A stretch of DNA of 64,000 nt from Bog-950 sp035299425 (GTDB lineage Bacteria > Bacteroidota > Bacteroidia > Chitinophagales > LD1), in NCBI GenBank assembly GCA_035299425.1, contig DATGWP010000232.1, positions 38,440 to 102,439 on the forward strand. The letters run 5' to 3'. The notes under the pieces were generated by a model, which was given only the letters and a program-made list of their open reading frames with translations, ran no database searches and was not told where the DNA came from. A program made the position numbers and the translations under genes. Below, in pieces: positions 43,129 to 51,865 of this stretch. How positions within the stretch are numbered: the first letter of the stretch is position 1; each line of letters begins with the position of its first letter.

Positions 43129-43938
43129 CTATTGCATTTTGCCGTCTTCGAAAACCTGCATTTGTTCTTCGCCGTTTTTGTTTACAAGAGTGCCCTGTCC
43201 ATCGCGGATATTGAAGGTCCAGGTGCCGGTATATTTTTCACCATCTACCCATACAAATGTGCCAAAGCCGTGCATTTGCCCATTTACAAACTCACCTTCG
43301 TATTTATCGCCGTTAGCCCACACATAAGTGCCTTTGCCGGTGCGGCTGTTATCTCTAAACTCGCCGGTGTATTGGTCGCCGCTGGCCATGGTTAGCTTGC
43401 CAAAGCCCTCTTTACGGTCGGCTACAAAATAGCCATCGTACACGTTGCCGTTTTTATAATAGTAAATGCCGCGACCGGTTTTGCGGCCGTTTACAAAAGC
43501 GCCTTCGTAGCGCTCACCGGTAGGATAATACAATTTGCCCTTGCCGGTTATTTCGCCATTGGTAAACTCGCCCACATACACATTACCATTGGCAAAGGTA
43601 TAGGTACCCCAGCCGCTCATTTTATCTTCGGTAAACTGGCCAATGTATTTGTCGCCGTTAGGAAAATCGTAATTGCCGCGACCCTGACGCTTATCGTTTC
43701 TCCAATCGCCATAATAAGTAGAGCCATCGATAAAGATAGCGCGGCCTACGCCGTGGCGTTGGTCGTTAACCCATGCGCCATCGTACATAGAGCCATCGTA
43801 GTAAATAGCCCGGCCGGTGCCATGCTTTTTTCCATCTTTGTAAGAGCCTTCGTATTTGCCATTTACATATTCTGTTTCCTGCGCAAACGCGCTGAAAAAG
43901 AATAGAAACAAAAAGAGGATGTGGGTATATTTTTTCAT
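43129..43938 (-). CDS. Secreted MORN-repeat protein (paralog 2)
   Basis: I use the ATG at 43938, which gives MKKYTHILFLFLFFFSAFAQ as signal peptide; an ATG three codons upstream is possible. The mature chain has ten 23-residue MORN repeats that align one-to-one with paralog 1: both have YEG(D/S)YK(N/D)GK first, YYG(N/D)WRNDK third and YEGEF(V)(N/D)G(K/Q)MHG ninth. The closing repeat contains TFNIRDGQGTLVNKNGEEQ. Location and role as for paralog 1, with no known function. Confidence 0.92.
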   Translation of the reverse strand: MKKYTHILFLFLFFFSAFAQETEYVNGKYEGSYKDGKKHGTGRAIYYDGSMYDGAWVNDQRHGVGRAIFIDGSTYYGDWRNDKRQGRGNYDFPNGDKYIGQFTEDKMSGWGTYTFANGNVYVGEFTNGEITGKGKLYYPTGERYEGAFVNGRKTGRGIYYYKNGNVYDGYFVADRKEGFGKLTMASGDQYTGEFRDNSRTGKGTYVWANGDKYEGEFVNGQMHGFGTFVWVDGEKYTGTWTFNIRDGQGTLVNKNGEEQMQVFEDGKMQ

Positions 43939-44099
43939 CGTAAACAACTAAAAACAGTATTTCACACAAAAACTACGATACCATATCTATACGTTTGGGT
44001 ATAGCAAAAGTTACAACTTGTTGGTTGTATGTGGCAGGCTTTAATCTGTTTTTATCATAAAAGAATCAAATTTGCGTTACCAGAACAGCAAAGCATAAG

Positions 44100-45587
44100 G
44101 TGAACCCAATAAAAAGACTCGCATCTCAAACCGTTGTTTACGGACTTAGCAGCATACTCGGTAGGTTTTTAAACTACCTGATGGTACCGCTGTATACGTA
44201 TTACTTTACCAAATACGAATACGGTGTTGTGAGTGAGTTTTATGCGTATACCGGATTTTTAGCCACACTACTGGTATTTGGTTTAGAAACCGGTTTCTTC
44301 CGTTTTGGGAGCGAAAGCGAAAACAAAGAAAAAGTATACTCTACGGCGCTCAATTTTATAGTGGGCAGCAATGCGCTGTTTGTGCTACTGATAGTCTTAT
44401 TTATAACCCCTCTATCGAAAAGCTTAAAATACCCCGACCACCACGAATATTTTTTTTGGTTTGCCATTATACTGGCGCTGGATTCGGTAGCGGCAATACC
44501 CTTTGCGCGGCTGCGGCAAGAAAACAAACCCCTCCGTTTTGCCACTATAAAGTTTATTGAGATAGGTGCCAATGTATTGCTAAACCTGTTTTTTATACTG
44601 GTATGCAAGCGGGCTTTTGTTTCGGACCCGTCATCTTTTTTCGGCAGCCTGTATAATCCCGCCATTGGGGTAGGTTATATTTTTATAGCCAACCTTATAG
44701 CCAGTGCGCTGAAGCTATTGCTGCTAACGCCGCAATTAAAAGGAATATGGAATGGCATTGATAAGGAGGTGCTTAAAAAAATGCTGGCTTACAGCCTGCC
44801 TATGGTAGTGATTGGGTTTGCCGGTATTATTAATGAAATGCTGGACCGGGTAATATTGAAATATTTATTGCCCTACGATGATGTAACCAATATGGAAATG
44901 CTTGGGGTGTATGGGGCATGTTATAAGCTCAGCATACTTATGACCCTGTTTATACAGGCATTCCGCTATGCGGCGGAACCTTTCTTTTTTGCGCAGGCCA
45001 AAGAAAAGGGCTCTACAAAAGTATATGCCGATGTAATGAAGTACTTTGTAATTGTATGTGTAACTATCTTTCTGCTGGTTACGCTTTACCTCGATTTGTT
45101 TAAAGGGTTTATTGGACCGGCCTTCCGCGTGGGCTTACCGGTAGTGCCAATACTATTACTGGCTAATTTATTTTTAGGCGTGTATGTAAACTTGTCTATA
45201 TGGTATAAGCTAACCGACAAAACAATGCTGGGCGCTTTTGTGTCTATCGGCGGGGCGGTAATAACGGTGATAATAAACGTGCTGTTTATTCCTAAGTACG
45301 GTTACATGGCCAGTGCCTGGGCCACGCTGGCGTGCTATGGCAGCATGGCGCTGGTATCGTACCTGCTGGGGCAGAAATATTACCCGGTAGAGTATAGTGT
45401 AAAGAGCTTTGTAAAGTACTTTGCAGCAGCACTGGCAATTTACTTTGGTTTTATCTGGCTGAATGAGCAGGTAGCGTTTGTAAAGGGCTTGCCACCGTTT
45501 GTATTAAGCACTGTGCTGATGCTGCTGTTTTTAGCCTATGTATGGCTGGAAGATGGAAGGCAGCTGGTGAAAGCGGTGAGAAAATGA
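44100..45587 (+). CDS. Oligosaccharide flippase family protein (Wzx-like)
   Basis: A 495-residue polytopic protein with about 13-14 transmembrane helices, in the polysaccharide biosynthesis/MATE-like flippase superfamily. It starts at GTG 44100 with the typical NPIKRLASQTVVYGLSSILG. Helix-loop features such as LVFGLETGFFRFGSE and LANLFLGVYVNLSIWYKLT fit Wzx/O-antigen flippases, and GAFVSIGGAVITVIINVLFI with PKYGYMASAWATLACYGSM is the usual C-terminal pattern. It probably moves lipid-linked glycans across the inner membrane; the sugar nucleotidyltransferase two genes on is consistent with that. Confidence 0.88.
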   Translation: MNPIKRLASQTVVYGLSSILGRFLNYLMVPLYTYYFTKYEYGVVSEFYAYTGFLATLLVFGLETGFFRFGSESENKEKVYSTALNFIVGSNALFVLLIVLFITPLSKSLKYPDHHEYFFWFAIILALDSVAAIPFARLRQENKPLRFATIKFIEIGANVLLNLFFILVCKRAFVSDPSSFFGSLYNPAIGVGYIFIANLIASALKLLLLTPQLKGIWNGIDKEVLKKMLAYSLPMVVIGFAGIINEMLDRVILKYLLPYDDVTNMEMLGVYGACYKLSILMTLFIQAFRYAAEPFFFAQAKEKGSTKVYADVMKYFVIVCVTIFLLVTLYLDLFKGFIGPAFRVGLPVVPILLLANLFLGVYVNLSIWYKLTDKTMLGAFVSIGGAVITVIINVLFIPKYGYMASAWATLACYGSMALVSYLLGQKYYPVEYSVKSFVKYFAAALAIYFGFIWLNEQVAFVKGLPPFVLSTVLMLLFLAYVWLEDGRQLVKAVRK

Positions 45588-45591
45588 GGTT

Positions 45592-45660
45592 GCATCCCTA
45601 TGGGATGCTTTAAAATGTGCGTTGTGTTTTTTCTACCCATATTTTGTGCCTATGGCACAA
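45592..45660. repeat. Pair of REP-like palindromes between flippase gene and dut
   Basis: GCATCCCTATGGGATGC (45592-45608) and TTGTGCCTATGGCACAA (45644-45660) are perfect 7-bp-arm palindromes separated by 35 bases containing GTGTTTTTTCTACCCATATT. The two-palindrome layout resembles bacterial BIME/REP elements. Confidence 0.75.
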
Positions 45661-45710
45661 GCGATGAAAATTCAATTAACGTATTTCTTATTGCAAGTTG
45701 AAAACCGCTA

Positions 45711-45740
45711 TTTGACTAATCGCAAATTCATGTAGGTTTG
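45711..45740 (+). promoter_or_regulatory. Bacteroidota-type promoter for dut
   Basis: TTTG (45711-45714), 18 bases, TAGGTTTG (45733-45740). Both boxes are exact. The chosen ATG at 45747 is only six bases from the -7 box, suggesting a near-leaderless transcript. Confidence 0.45.
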
Positions 45741-45746
45741 CGGCTT

Positions 45747-46178
45747 ATGCAAATCAACATAATAAACAAGAGCAATAACCCCCTGCCAGCCTATGAAACC
45801 AGCGGCTCGGCGGGGATGGATTTAAGAGCTTTTACCGAGCATGATATTGTACTGAACCCACTGGACAGAAAACTGGTGCCTACCGGTTTGTTTATAGAAC
45901 TGCCTGAGGGCTATGAAGCACAACTTCGCCCACGAAGCGGACTGGCGTTTAAGCATGGTATAAGCCTGCCAAACACACCGGCTACTATTGACAGCGACTA
46001 CCGGGGCGAAATAAAAATTGCGCTTATTAACCTGAGCAATGAACCATTTATTGTAAAAAGCGGCGAGCGCATTGCGCAAATGGTAATTGCCAAACATGAG
46101 AGGGCGGTGCTGATACCTGTAGAGGTACTGAACGAAACCAAACGAGGTGAGGGTGGATTTGGTTCTACCGGCAGATAA
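45747..46178 (+). CDS. dut: dUTP diphosphatase
   Basis: The trimeric enzyme hydrolyses dUTP to dUMP, keeping uracil out of DNA. All five motifs are present: SAGMDLRA, RPRSGLAFKHGI, TIDSDYRGEIKIALIN, GERIAQMVI and RGEGGFGSTG at the C-terminus. Length is 143 from the ATG at 45747; a TTG at 45738 is possible but lies inside the promoter box. It begins the plus-strand cluster with the nucleotidyltransferase and TPR genes. Confidence 0.97.
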   Translation: MQINIINKSNNPLPAYETSGSAGMDLRAFTEHDIVLNPLDRKLVPTGLFIELPEGYEAQLRPRSGLAFKHGISLPNTPATIDSDYRGEIKIALINLSNEPFIVKSGERIAQMVIAKHERAVLIPVEVLNETKRGEGGFGSTGR

Positions 46179-46215
46179 AAAACAAAACTTAGCTAAACAT
46201 AAACACCAATAACGA

Positions 46216-47223
46216 ATGCGCATTATTATCCCTATGGCTGGCTGGGGCAGCCGCTTACGCCCACATACATTAACTATTCCTAAACCTATGTTGCCGATAG
46301 CCGGTAAGCCGATAGTAGAAAGGCTGGTGGGTGATTTGATAAAGAGCACCGAAGAGAAAGTAACGGATGTAATTTTCATTATCCGCGAGGATTTTGGCAA
46401 GGCTATAGAGGCTAAGTTGATGGAGGTAGCCAAGCATGTAGGTGTGCCGGGCCATATCCGCTACCAGGATGTGCCGCTGGGTACTGCGCACGCTATATTA
46501 TGCGCCGGCGATTTTTTAGATGGCAATGTGATAGTGGCCTTTGCCGATACGCTGTTTAAAGCCGATTATAAAATTGATGCAGCTAAGGATGGTATTATAT
46601 GGGTGCAGAAGGTAGCTGACCCATCGGCTTTTGGTGTGGTGAAAATGAATGCCGATGGTGTGATTACCGATTTTGTAGAGAAGCCGAAGGGTTTTGTATC
46701 GGACCTTGCCATTATAGGCATCTATTATTTTAAAGATGGCAAATACCTGCGCGATGAAATGCAATACCTGCTGGATAATAATATTCAGAAAGGTGGTGAG
46801 TTTTGGCTGACCGATGCCATGGAGAACATGAAGAGCAAGGGGTCGAAATTCTACAAGGGAGAGGTGATAGAGTGGCTGGACTGCGGAAATAAAGATGCTA
46901 CGGTGTATACTAATCAGCGCATATTGGAGTTTATAAAAGATGAAAACCTGGTTAGCAGTAAGGCCGTTGTGCAAAATACTGTGGTATTGCATCCTTGCTA
47001 TATAGAGGACGATGTAATACTGCGCAATTCGGTGATAGGGCCGCATGTTTCTATCAGCAAAGGCACAGTAATTGAGAGCAGTGTAGTTAAAAACAGCATT
47101 ATTCAGGGCAAAACGATTATAAAAAATAAGTTAATCGAAAACTCAATGATTGGGAATAATGTTAAACTTGAAGGGCGAATGGAAGATTTGAGTTTGGGCG
47201 ATTTTAATTCCCTGGTTCAATAA
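46216..47223 (+). CDS. Sugar-phosphate nucleotidyltransferase
   Basis: A 335-residue enzyme activating a sugar-1-phosphate with an NTP. The signature IPMAGWGSRLRPHTLTIPKP is at the N-terminus, followed by QDVPLGTAHAILCAG, VAFADTLFKADY and KGGEFWLTDAMENM. The last 80 residues carry hexapeptide-like repeats (AVVQNTVVLHPCYIEDDVIL, RNSVIGPHVSIS) of a left-handed beta helix, typical of glucose-1-phosphate thymidylyltransferase-like enzymes and bifunctional acetyltransferases. The product cannot be specified. Neighbours (flippase, dut) suggest surface glycan supply. Confidence 0.9.
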   Translation: MRIIIPMAGWGSRLRPHTLTIPKPMLPIAGKPIVERLVGDLIKSTEEKVTDVIFIIREDFGKAIEAKLMEVAKHVGVPGHIRYQDVPLGTAHAILCAGDFLDGNVIVAFADTLFKADYKIDAAKDGIIWVQKVADPSAFGVVKMNADGVITDFVEKPKGFVSDLAIIGIYYFKDGKYLRDEMQYLLDNNIQKGGEFWLTDAMENMKSKGSKFYKGEVIEWLDCGNKDATVYTNQRILEFIKDENLVSSKAVVQNTVVLHPCYIEDDVILRNSVIGPHVSISKGTVIESSVVKNSIIQGKTIIKNKLIENSMIGNNVKLEGRMEDLSLGDFNSLVQ

Positions 47224-47295
47224 ACACTCCGGAACGCCGGTTTTATAAAAGAAACTGAATAGATTTTTTGATTTAAAAACGAGCGTTCGCTATTA

Positions 47296-49053
47296 ATGAA
47301 ATTTGTTTCCACCATACTGGTTTTTCTATCGCTGGCTATAGGCGCCCATGCCTTTGCACAGCCTACCGATAACGAAAAGAAGAAGAAAAAGAAAAAAGGC
47401 GCGGATAAAACCGAAACCAAACCCCTTGACAAAAGCGACCAGCAAAAAACGGAGCGCCTTTTTATGGAAGCGGAAAAGGCCAAGGTGATAGAGGATTGGG
47501 ACAATGCTATTAAAAGCTATAAAGAAGTATTGGCCACCGACCCTAAAAATGCCAATGCGCATTTTCAGCTGGCGCAGATATACACTACCATGCGCAACCT
47601 GACCGAGGCAGAAAAGGAAGCTGCAGAAGCAGCACGCCTGGACCCCGGCAACAAATGGTACCTGGAAATGCAGTCTGCTATTTACATGAACCAGGGCAAG
47701 CCCAAAGAAGCTACCGATGTATTTAAGGCGCTGATAGCCAAGTACCCCAATAACCCTGATTATTATTTAAACCTGGGTTTCCTGCAATCTAAAACAGGAC
47801 AGTTTGATGCTGCTATTAAAACCTACGAGCAGTTTGAAAAAAACTTTGGCATAGATGAGAATGTGATATTGGAGAAGAAGAACCTGTACCTGCGGCTGAA
47901 CAAATTTGACGAGGCAGTGCGCGAGGTGCACCGCCTGGTAGAGGAGTTTGGCGAAACCGATTATATGCTGATGGAGGCTGACCTGTACCGCGCAAACCGG
48001 ATGAAGGATAAGGCTGCTGAGATGTATAAAAAAGTGCTGGAGAAGGAACCTGACAATGCACAGGCACTGCTGGCATTGGCCGACCTGGGTATGCAAAGCG
48101 GTAACGAGCAACAGAGCCTGGAGAGTGTAAAGAAAGTGTTTAGCAACCCGAAGGTAGATGTAGATACCAAGATAAAAATACTGTACCCTTACCTGCAATA
48201 CTGGGACCTGCAAAAGGATAAAAAACAGGATGCCTTTGACCTGGCTGAAATACTAACGGCTACACACCCTGAAGACGCGAAAGGCTACTCTATTAAAGGG
48301 GACCTTTACTACTTAGACAATCAATTTGACACTGCTTTGTCCGCTTATCTAATGTCGCTTAAATACAACCAGAATGTTTTCCAGGTATGGCAGCAGGTGA
48401 TGGTTATTTACAACCAGAAAAGAGAGTGGATAGCCCTGCAGAAGATTAGTACGGAGGCTATGGAGTTATTTCCTAACCAGGCTTTTGTTTACCTGTTTAA
48501 AGGTGGTGCTGAAGTGCAGTTGAAGGATTACGAACGTGCGATAAAAAGTTTTAGCAAGGGCGAAAAAATGAGCGTGGATAACGACAAGATGCGCGCGCAG
48601 TTTTTTGCCAATATGGGTGATGCTTACCATAGCCTGGGCCGTAGTGCCGAAAGCGATAGCGCCTATGACCGGTCGCTGAAGCTTGACCCTGAAAATTCGT
48701 ATGTGCTGAACAACTACAGCTACTACCTAAGCCTGCGCAAAGAGAACCTGGAAAAGGCTAAGCAAATGAGCGCATATGCCAACAAGCTTGAACCGGACAA
48801 CAACTCTTTTTTAGACACTTATGCCTGGATACTTTTTGAGATGAAAGATTACACCGGTGCAAAAGAGTGGCAGGAAAAAGCCCTGAAAGCCGGTGGTGAT
48901 AAAAGCGGTACTATATTGGAACACTACGGTGATATACTTTTTAAACTTGGCCAAACCGAAGAGGCTATTAAGTATTGGAAACAAGCCAAAGAGCTTGGCA
49001 CTGATTCTTCTACCATTGATAAGAAGATAGCGGAAGGGAAGTATGTGGAGTAG
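47296..49053 (+). CDS. Secreted or periplasmic TPR-repeat protein
   Basis: A 585-residue protein with a signal peptide (KFVSTILVFLSLAIGAHAFA) then a Lys-rich linker and at least eight tetratricopeptide-like repeats, for example AEKAKVIEDWDNAIKSYKEV, NANAHFQLAQIYTTMRNLTE and NNPDYYLNLGFLQSKTGQFD. TPR proteins scaffold protein assemblies. In Bacteroidota this gene is often found next to the DUF4292 and EnvC-like genes, as here, which hints at a role in the cell envelope. Partner unknown. Confidence 0.88.
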   Translation: MKFVSTILVFLSLAIGAHAFAQPTDNEKKKKKKKGADKTETKPLDKSDQQKTERLFMEAEKAKVIEDWDNAIKSYKEVLATDPKNANAHFQLAQIYTTMRNLTEAEKEAAEAARLDPGNKWYLEMQSAIYMNQGKPKEATDVFKALIAKYPNNPDYYLNLGFLQSKTGQFDAAIKTYEQFEKNFGIDENVILEKKNLYLRLNKFDEAVREVHRLVEEFGETDYMLMEADLYRANRMKDKAAEMYKKVLEKEPDNAQALLALADLGMQSGNEQQSLESVKKVFSNPKVDVDTKIKILYPYLQYWDLQKDKKQDAFDLAEILTATHPEDAKGYSIKGDLYYLDNQFDTALSAYLMSLKYNQNVFQVWQQVMVIYNQKREWIALQKISTEAMELFPNQAFVYLFKGGAEVQLKDYERAIKSFSKGEKMSVDNDKMRAQFFANMGDAYHSLGRSAESDSAYDRSLKLDPENSYVLNNYSYYLSLRKENLEKAKQMSAYANKLEPDNNSFLDTYAWILFEMKDYTGAKEWQEKALKAGGDKSGTILEHYGDILFKLGQTEEAIKYWKQAKELGTDSSTIDKKIAEGKYVE

Positions 49054-49069
49054 GCAGCGCTACACAGTG

Positions 49070-49465
49070 TTATTGCTTTTTACCTATATAGGTGGTACTC
49101 GTAGCACCGCAGCCCGGGCAAGGTCCATAGCTTGGATGAATGATAACACTATCAGTACCATAGAATCTACCGCTTAAAGAATTTAAATCTTTTCCGTCTG
49201 CCTGAAACGAAAACGTTGAAAAATTGGGGGCAATTGTATATGTGTTTGGGCCTAAGGTAAGCTTAAGTTTACGAGGGTAGCTTGCAATTTTTTTAAACTC
49301 AATAGTTCTAAATGAAGTATCGTCTGGCATACCGGGTACACGACTTGTTGTAATAACTGTGCAATAATATTGCCCGGCGAGGTTATGAATAATCTCCTTT
49401 TCTTCTTTATAACAAGACGACACAAACAACATAGCCATAAAAAACAGAAATGAAAATCTTTTCAT
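49070..49465 (-). CDS. Predicted lipoprotein (131 aa)
   Basis: A signal peptide with lipobox FVSSC (MKRFSFLFFMAMLFVSSC) precedes a mature part of about 110 residues with beta-rich pattern (QYYCTVITTSRVPGMPDD, KLTLGPNTYTIAPNFSTF) and a CPGCGATST motif near the C-terminus. Four cysteines beyond the lipidated one might bind metal or form disulfides. It is the only minus-strand gene in this stretch, placed between the TPR and DUF4292 genes, so it looks like an insertion. Family unknown. Confidence 0.7.
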   Translation of the reverse strand: MKRFSFLFFMAMLFVSSCYKEEKEIIHNLAGQYYCTVITTSRVPGMPDDTSFRTIEFKKIASYPRKLKLTLGPNTYTIAPNFSTFSFQADGKDLNSLSGRFYGTDSVIIHPSYGPCPGCGATSTTYIGKKQ

Positions 49466-49563
49466 ACTCAGTTTAAATTTAATGTAAGTTAATTATATAA
49501 TTAGAAATTGGGAGAGCTCCTTTGAATGCTATTTTTGGCACAATCTTTACTTTATTGCAATCC

Positions 49564-50292
49564 ATGAATTTTAGACTCCTTTTATTGTTTTTAGGCCTTT
49601 CATTTTCTGCCCATGCGCAGGATTCGCTGCAGTTGAATTTTGATACGGTGCTAACGCGTGTGCAGGCTAACCAGATACCCTATAAGACCCTTAGCGAGCG
49701 CACTGTGCTAACCTGGGATGATGGCAACATAGCCCAGCAGTTTAATGCCAGTATACGGGTAAAGCGCGATAGCGTGATATGGATGAGCCTGGGTATGTTT
49801 GGGTTTGAAGGTGCCCGGGCGTTTATAACACCGGATTCTTTCCGGCTTATAAACAAACTGACTTCGGAATATATGGTACAAGAGGTGGGCTATATTAAAA
49901 ACTGGATAAGCCTACCGGTTAACTTTGCCATGCTGCAACAAATAATTGCCGGTGAACAATTAACCGTAGATGAAAAAGCACACCTGGTAGCCAGAGAGGA
50001 TAGTGCCTTTGTGCTTTACCTGGAGAGTGATAAGATGCAGGAGAAGGTGTGGGTGGACACAGTAAACTACACCATCCGTAAAATTCTGTTGAAAGACAAA
50101 CTGCTAAAGCAGGACATGACAATTACCTTTGACTCGTATAATTCTTTGAGCCAAAAACCGTTCAGTTATAAGCGCGACATAGTAATAAACCGCGATGGAC
50201 AGGTTTTTAAACTGGGCATGCAGATAAGCAGGGCCCAGGCTGACGAAGAATTGAGCTTCCCCTTTGAGGTGAGCGATAAGTTTAAAAGGTAG
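49564..50292 (+). CDS. DUF4292 family protein
   Basis: A 242-residue secreted protein; the ATG at 49564 (MNFRLLLLFLGLSFSAHAQ) gives a clean signal peptide, while the frame is open to 49522. The DUF4292 pattern is LSERTVLTWDDGNIAQQFNA, SIRVKRDSVIWMSLGMFGFE and GARAFITPDSFRLINKLTSEY; it resembles lipoprotein-localisation (LolA/LolB-like) folds. Its stop is one base before the EnvC-like gene, so the pair is coupled, and the arrangement is common in Bacteroidota. The role may be in outer-membrane lipoprotein or peptidoglycan maintenance; unproven. Confidence 0.88.
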   Translation: MNFRLLLLFLGLSFSAHAQDSLQLNFDTVLTRVQANQIPYKTLSERTVLTWDDGNIAQQFNASIRVKRDSVIWMSLGMFGFEGARAFITPDSFRLINKLTSEYMVQEVGYIKNWISLPVNFAMLQQIIAGEQLTVDEKAHLVAREDSAFVLYLESDKMQEKVWVDTVNYTIRKILLKDKLLKQDMTITFDSYNSLSQKPFSYKRDIVINRDGQVFKLGMQISRAQADEELSFPFEVSDKFKR

Positions 50293-50293
50293 A

Positions 50294-51625
50294 ATGAGAA
50301 ACAAGTTAGAAGTCGGAAGTCGGAAGTCGGAAGTAAACAGCCATGCTATACTAGCAGTATGCCTGTTATGGGCTTTGCTTGTGTGCTTACCACATGTTGC
50401 CCTTGCCCAACAAAATAATACCAAGCAAAAGAAGGAGCAACTACAGCAGCAAATGAAAAAGCTGCAGGACGAAATTAAAACTATAGAGGCCGCTATTAAA
50501 AGCAATAGCGTAAAGAAGGAAAAGAGCCTGAGCGAAATACTTTCGCTGCAGGCCAAAATAAAATCGCGCGAGGGGCTTATAGGTAATATAAACAACCAGA
50601 TAGGCGATCTGGATGAAACCATAGATAAAACAGAAGAAGAGATAAACACCAAGGCCGGCGAAGTGGAAAAGATGAAGGCGGACTATGCCAGCATGCTGCG
50701 CAAAAGTTACCAGAACCTGCACCTGCAAAACCAGGTTGTATTTTTACTGTCAGCCAATTCATTTTACGATGCTATACAGCGGTATAACTACCTGCTGAAA
50801 ATTGCCGAATACCGCAAAGGCCAGGCCCTGGCTATACAAAAAAGCATAGGCGAGTTACAGGTAAAAAAAGAAGACCTGCAGGAGAACAAGCACGAAAAAG
50901 AAACCCTGCTTGAAAAGCAAAATGCGCAAAAACGCCAACTGGAGGATGAAAAAAAGCAGAAAGACGCCGCAGTAGCCCAGCTACAGGAAAAAGAAAAAAA
51001 ACTGCGTAAAACACAACAGGAAAAAAACAAGGCAGCGGCCCAGCTTAACAACAAGATACAGGCGATAATTGAGGAAGAAATAAGGCTGGCGCGTAAAAAG
51101 GCAGAAGATGCCGCCAAGCGCAGTGGAGCATCTAACGGAACCACCAAAGATGTACCGGTAAAAAAAGGCAGCACCGAAACCATACCATTAACACCAGCCG
51201 AACAGGCATTATCAAAAGACTTTTCGAATAACAAGGGCAAGCTGCCATGGCCGGTAGTGCGCGGGCATGTGGTGGGCACCTTTGGCAAGCACGAACACCC
51301 CGCACTTAAGGGCGTAATAGTTGAAAACAACGGTGTAGATATTAAGACCGAAGCAGGCTCCGATGCCCGCTCGCTGTTTGGTGGCACGGTAGTGAGTGTT
51401 TTCTTTTTGCCAACTACGCAAAACTGCGTAATAGTAAAGCACGGAGAGTATTTTACGGTTTACAGCAATATAGAGAACGTAGCAGTAAAAACCGGACAGA
51501 CACTAACCACCAAACAATCGCTGGGCAAGTTGCATACCGATAAAAGCGAAGAACTAACCAAAGTACACCTGGAGATATGGAAGGGGAAAGACAAAATGGA
51601 TCCCTCGCTGTGGTTGGCGAATTGA
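50294..51625 (+). CDS. EnvC-like murein hydrolase activator (degenerate M23 domain)
   Basis: Signal peptide, then a coiled coil of about 250 residues (KEQLQQQMKKLQDEIKTIEA onward), then a C-terminal LytM/M23 fold at about residues 320-440 (RGHVVGTFGKHEHPALKGV). EnvC-type proteins activate amidases at the division site. The metal-site residues are not conserved: the usual H-x-G-x-D is N-N-G-V-D, and the H-x-H is K-V-H, so it should not be an active peptidase. Repeat-like codons (LEVGSRKSEVNS) precede the hydrophobic core because a 7-base unit is repeated at 50311-50331. It is coupled to DUF4292. Confidence 0.88.
   Translation: MRNKLEVGSRKSEVNSHAILAVCLLWALLVCLPHVALAQQNNTKQKKEQLQQQMKKLQDEIKTIEAAIKSNSVKKEKSLSEILSLQAKIKSREGLIGNINNQIGDLDETIDKTEEEINTKAGEVEKMKADYASMLRKSYQNLHLQNQVVFLLSANSFYDAIQRYNYLLKIAEYRKGQALAIQKSIGELQVKKEDLQENKHEKETLLEKQNAQKRQLEDEKKQKDAAVAQLQEKEKKLRKTQQEKNKAAAQLNNKIQAIIEEEIRLARKKAEDAAKRSGASNGTTKDVPVKKGSTETIPLTPAEQALSKDFSNNKGKLPWPVVRGHVVGTFGKHEHPALKGVIVENNGVDIKTEAGSDARSLFGGTVVSVFFLPTTQNCVIVKHGEYFTVYSNIENVAVKTGQTLTTKQSLGKLHTDKSEELTKVHLEIWKGKDKMDPSLWLAN
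50307..50334. repeat. Tandem 7-base repeat (agtcgga, three copies)
   Basis: AGTCGGA repeats three times from 50311 to 50331, continuing into AGTAAACAGCC. It lies inside the 5' end of the EnvC-like gene and encodes the residues VGSRKSE. The sequence ACAAGTTAGAAG just upstream is also present near 25569 in an intergenic region. Confidence 0.7.
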
Positions 51626-51692
51626 CCCCTAAATCCCCTTTACGAGGCAAGCTGGGACGAAACAAAAAGGGGACTTTAACAGCCAAATACAA
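51625..51692. repeat. Palindromic module of the 'cccctaaatcccc' family
   Basis: ACCCCTAAATCCCCTTTACG, then AGGCAAGCTGGGACGAAACA and AAAAGGGGACTTTAACAGCC. It shares the outer AAATCCCCTT/AAGGGGACTT pairing and the AACAGCCAAATACAA tail with elements at 38.7 and 39.7 kb. It lies downstream of the EnvC-like gene. Confidence 0.75.
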
Positions 51693-51816
51693 AACTGGCT
51701 AAAGTAAAGCGGGTTTCGATTGCAGGCTTTATTTGGATAAATATACCCCCTAAAAATTAACAAAACCAGTATGTTTCCGGAGCCTATGTTAAGGGGCTCT
51801 AAAAGCCCCGAAACCC

Positions 51817-51846
51817 TTGCCCCTTCGGTATTTTATGATACCTTAG
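51817..51846 (+). promoter_or_regulatory. Bacteroidota-type promoter for tatA
   Basis: TTG (51817-51819), 19 bases, TACCTTAG (51839-51846), one mismatch in the -7 box. The ATG at 51866 is 20 bases downstream. A GGGGCT/AGCCCC hairpin (51793-51809) lies directly before it. Confidence 0.4.
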
Positions 51847-51865
51847 CCGCCTAAATTTTTAGTCC

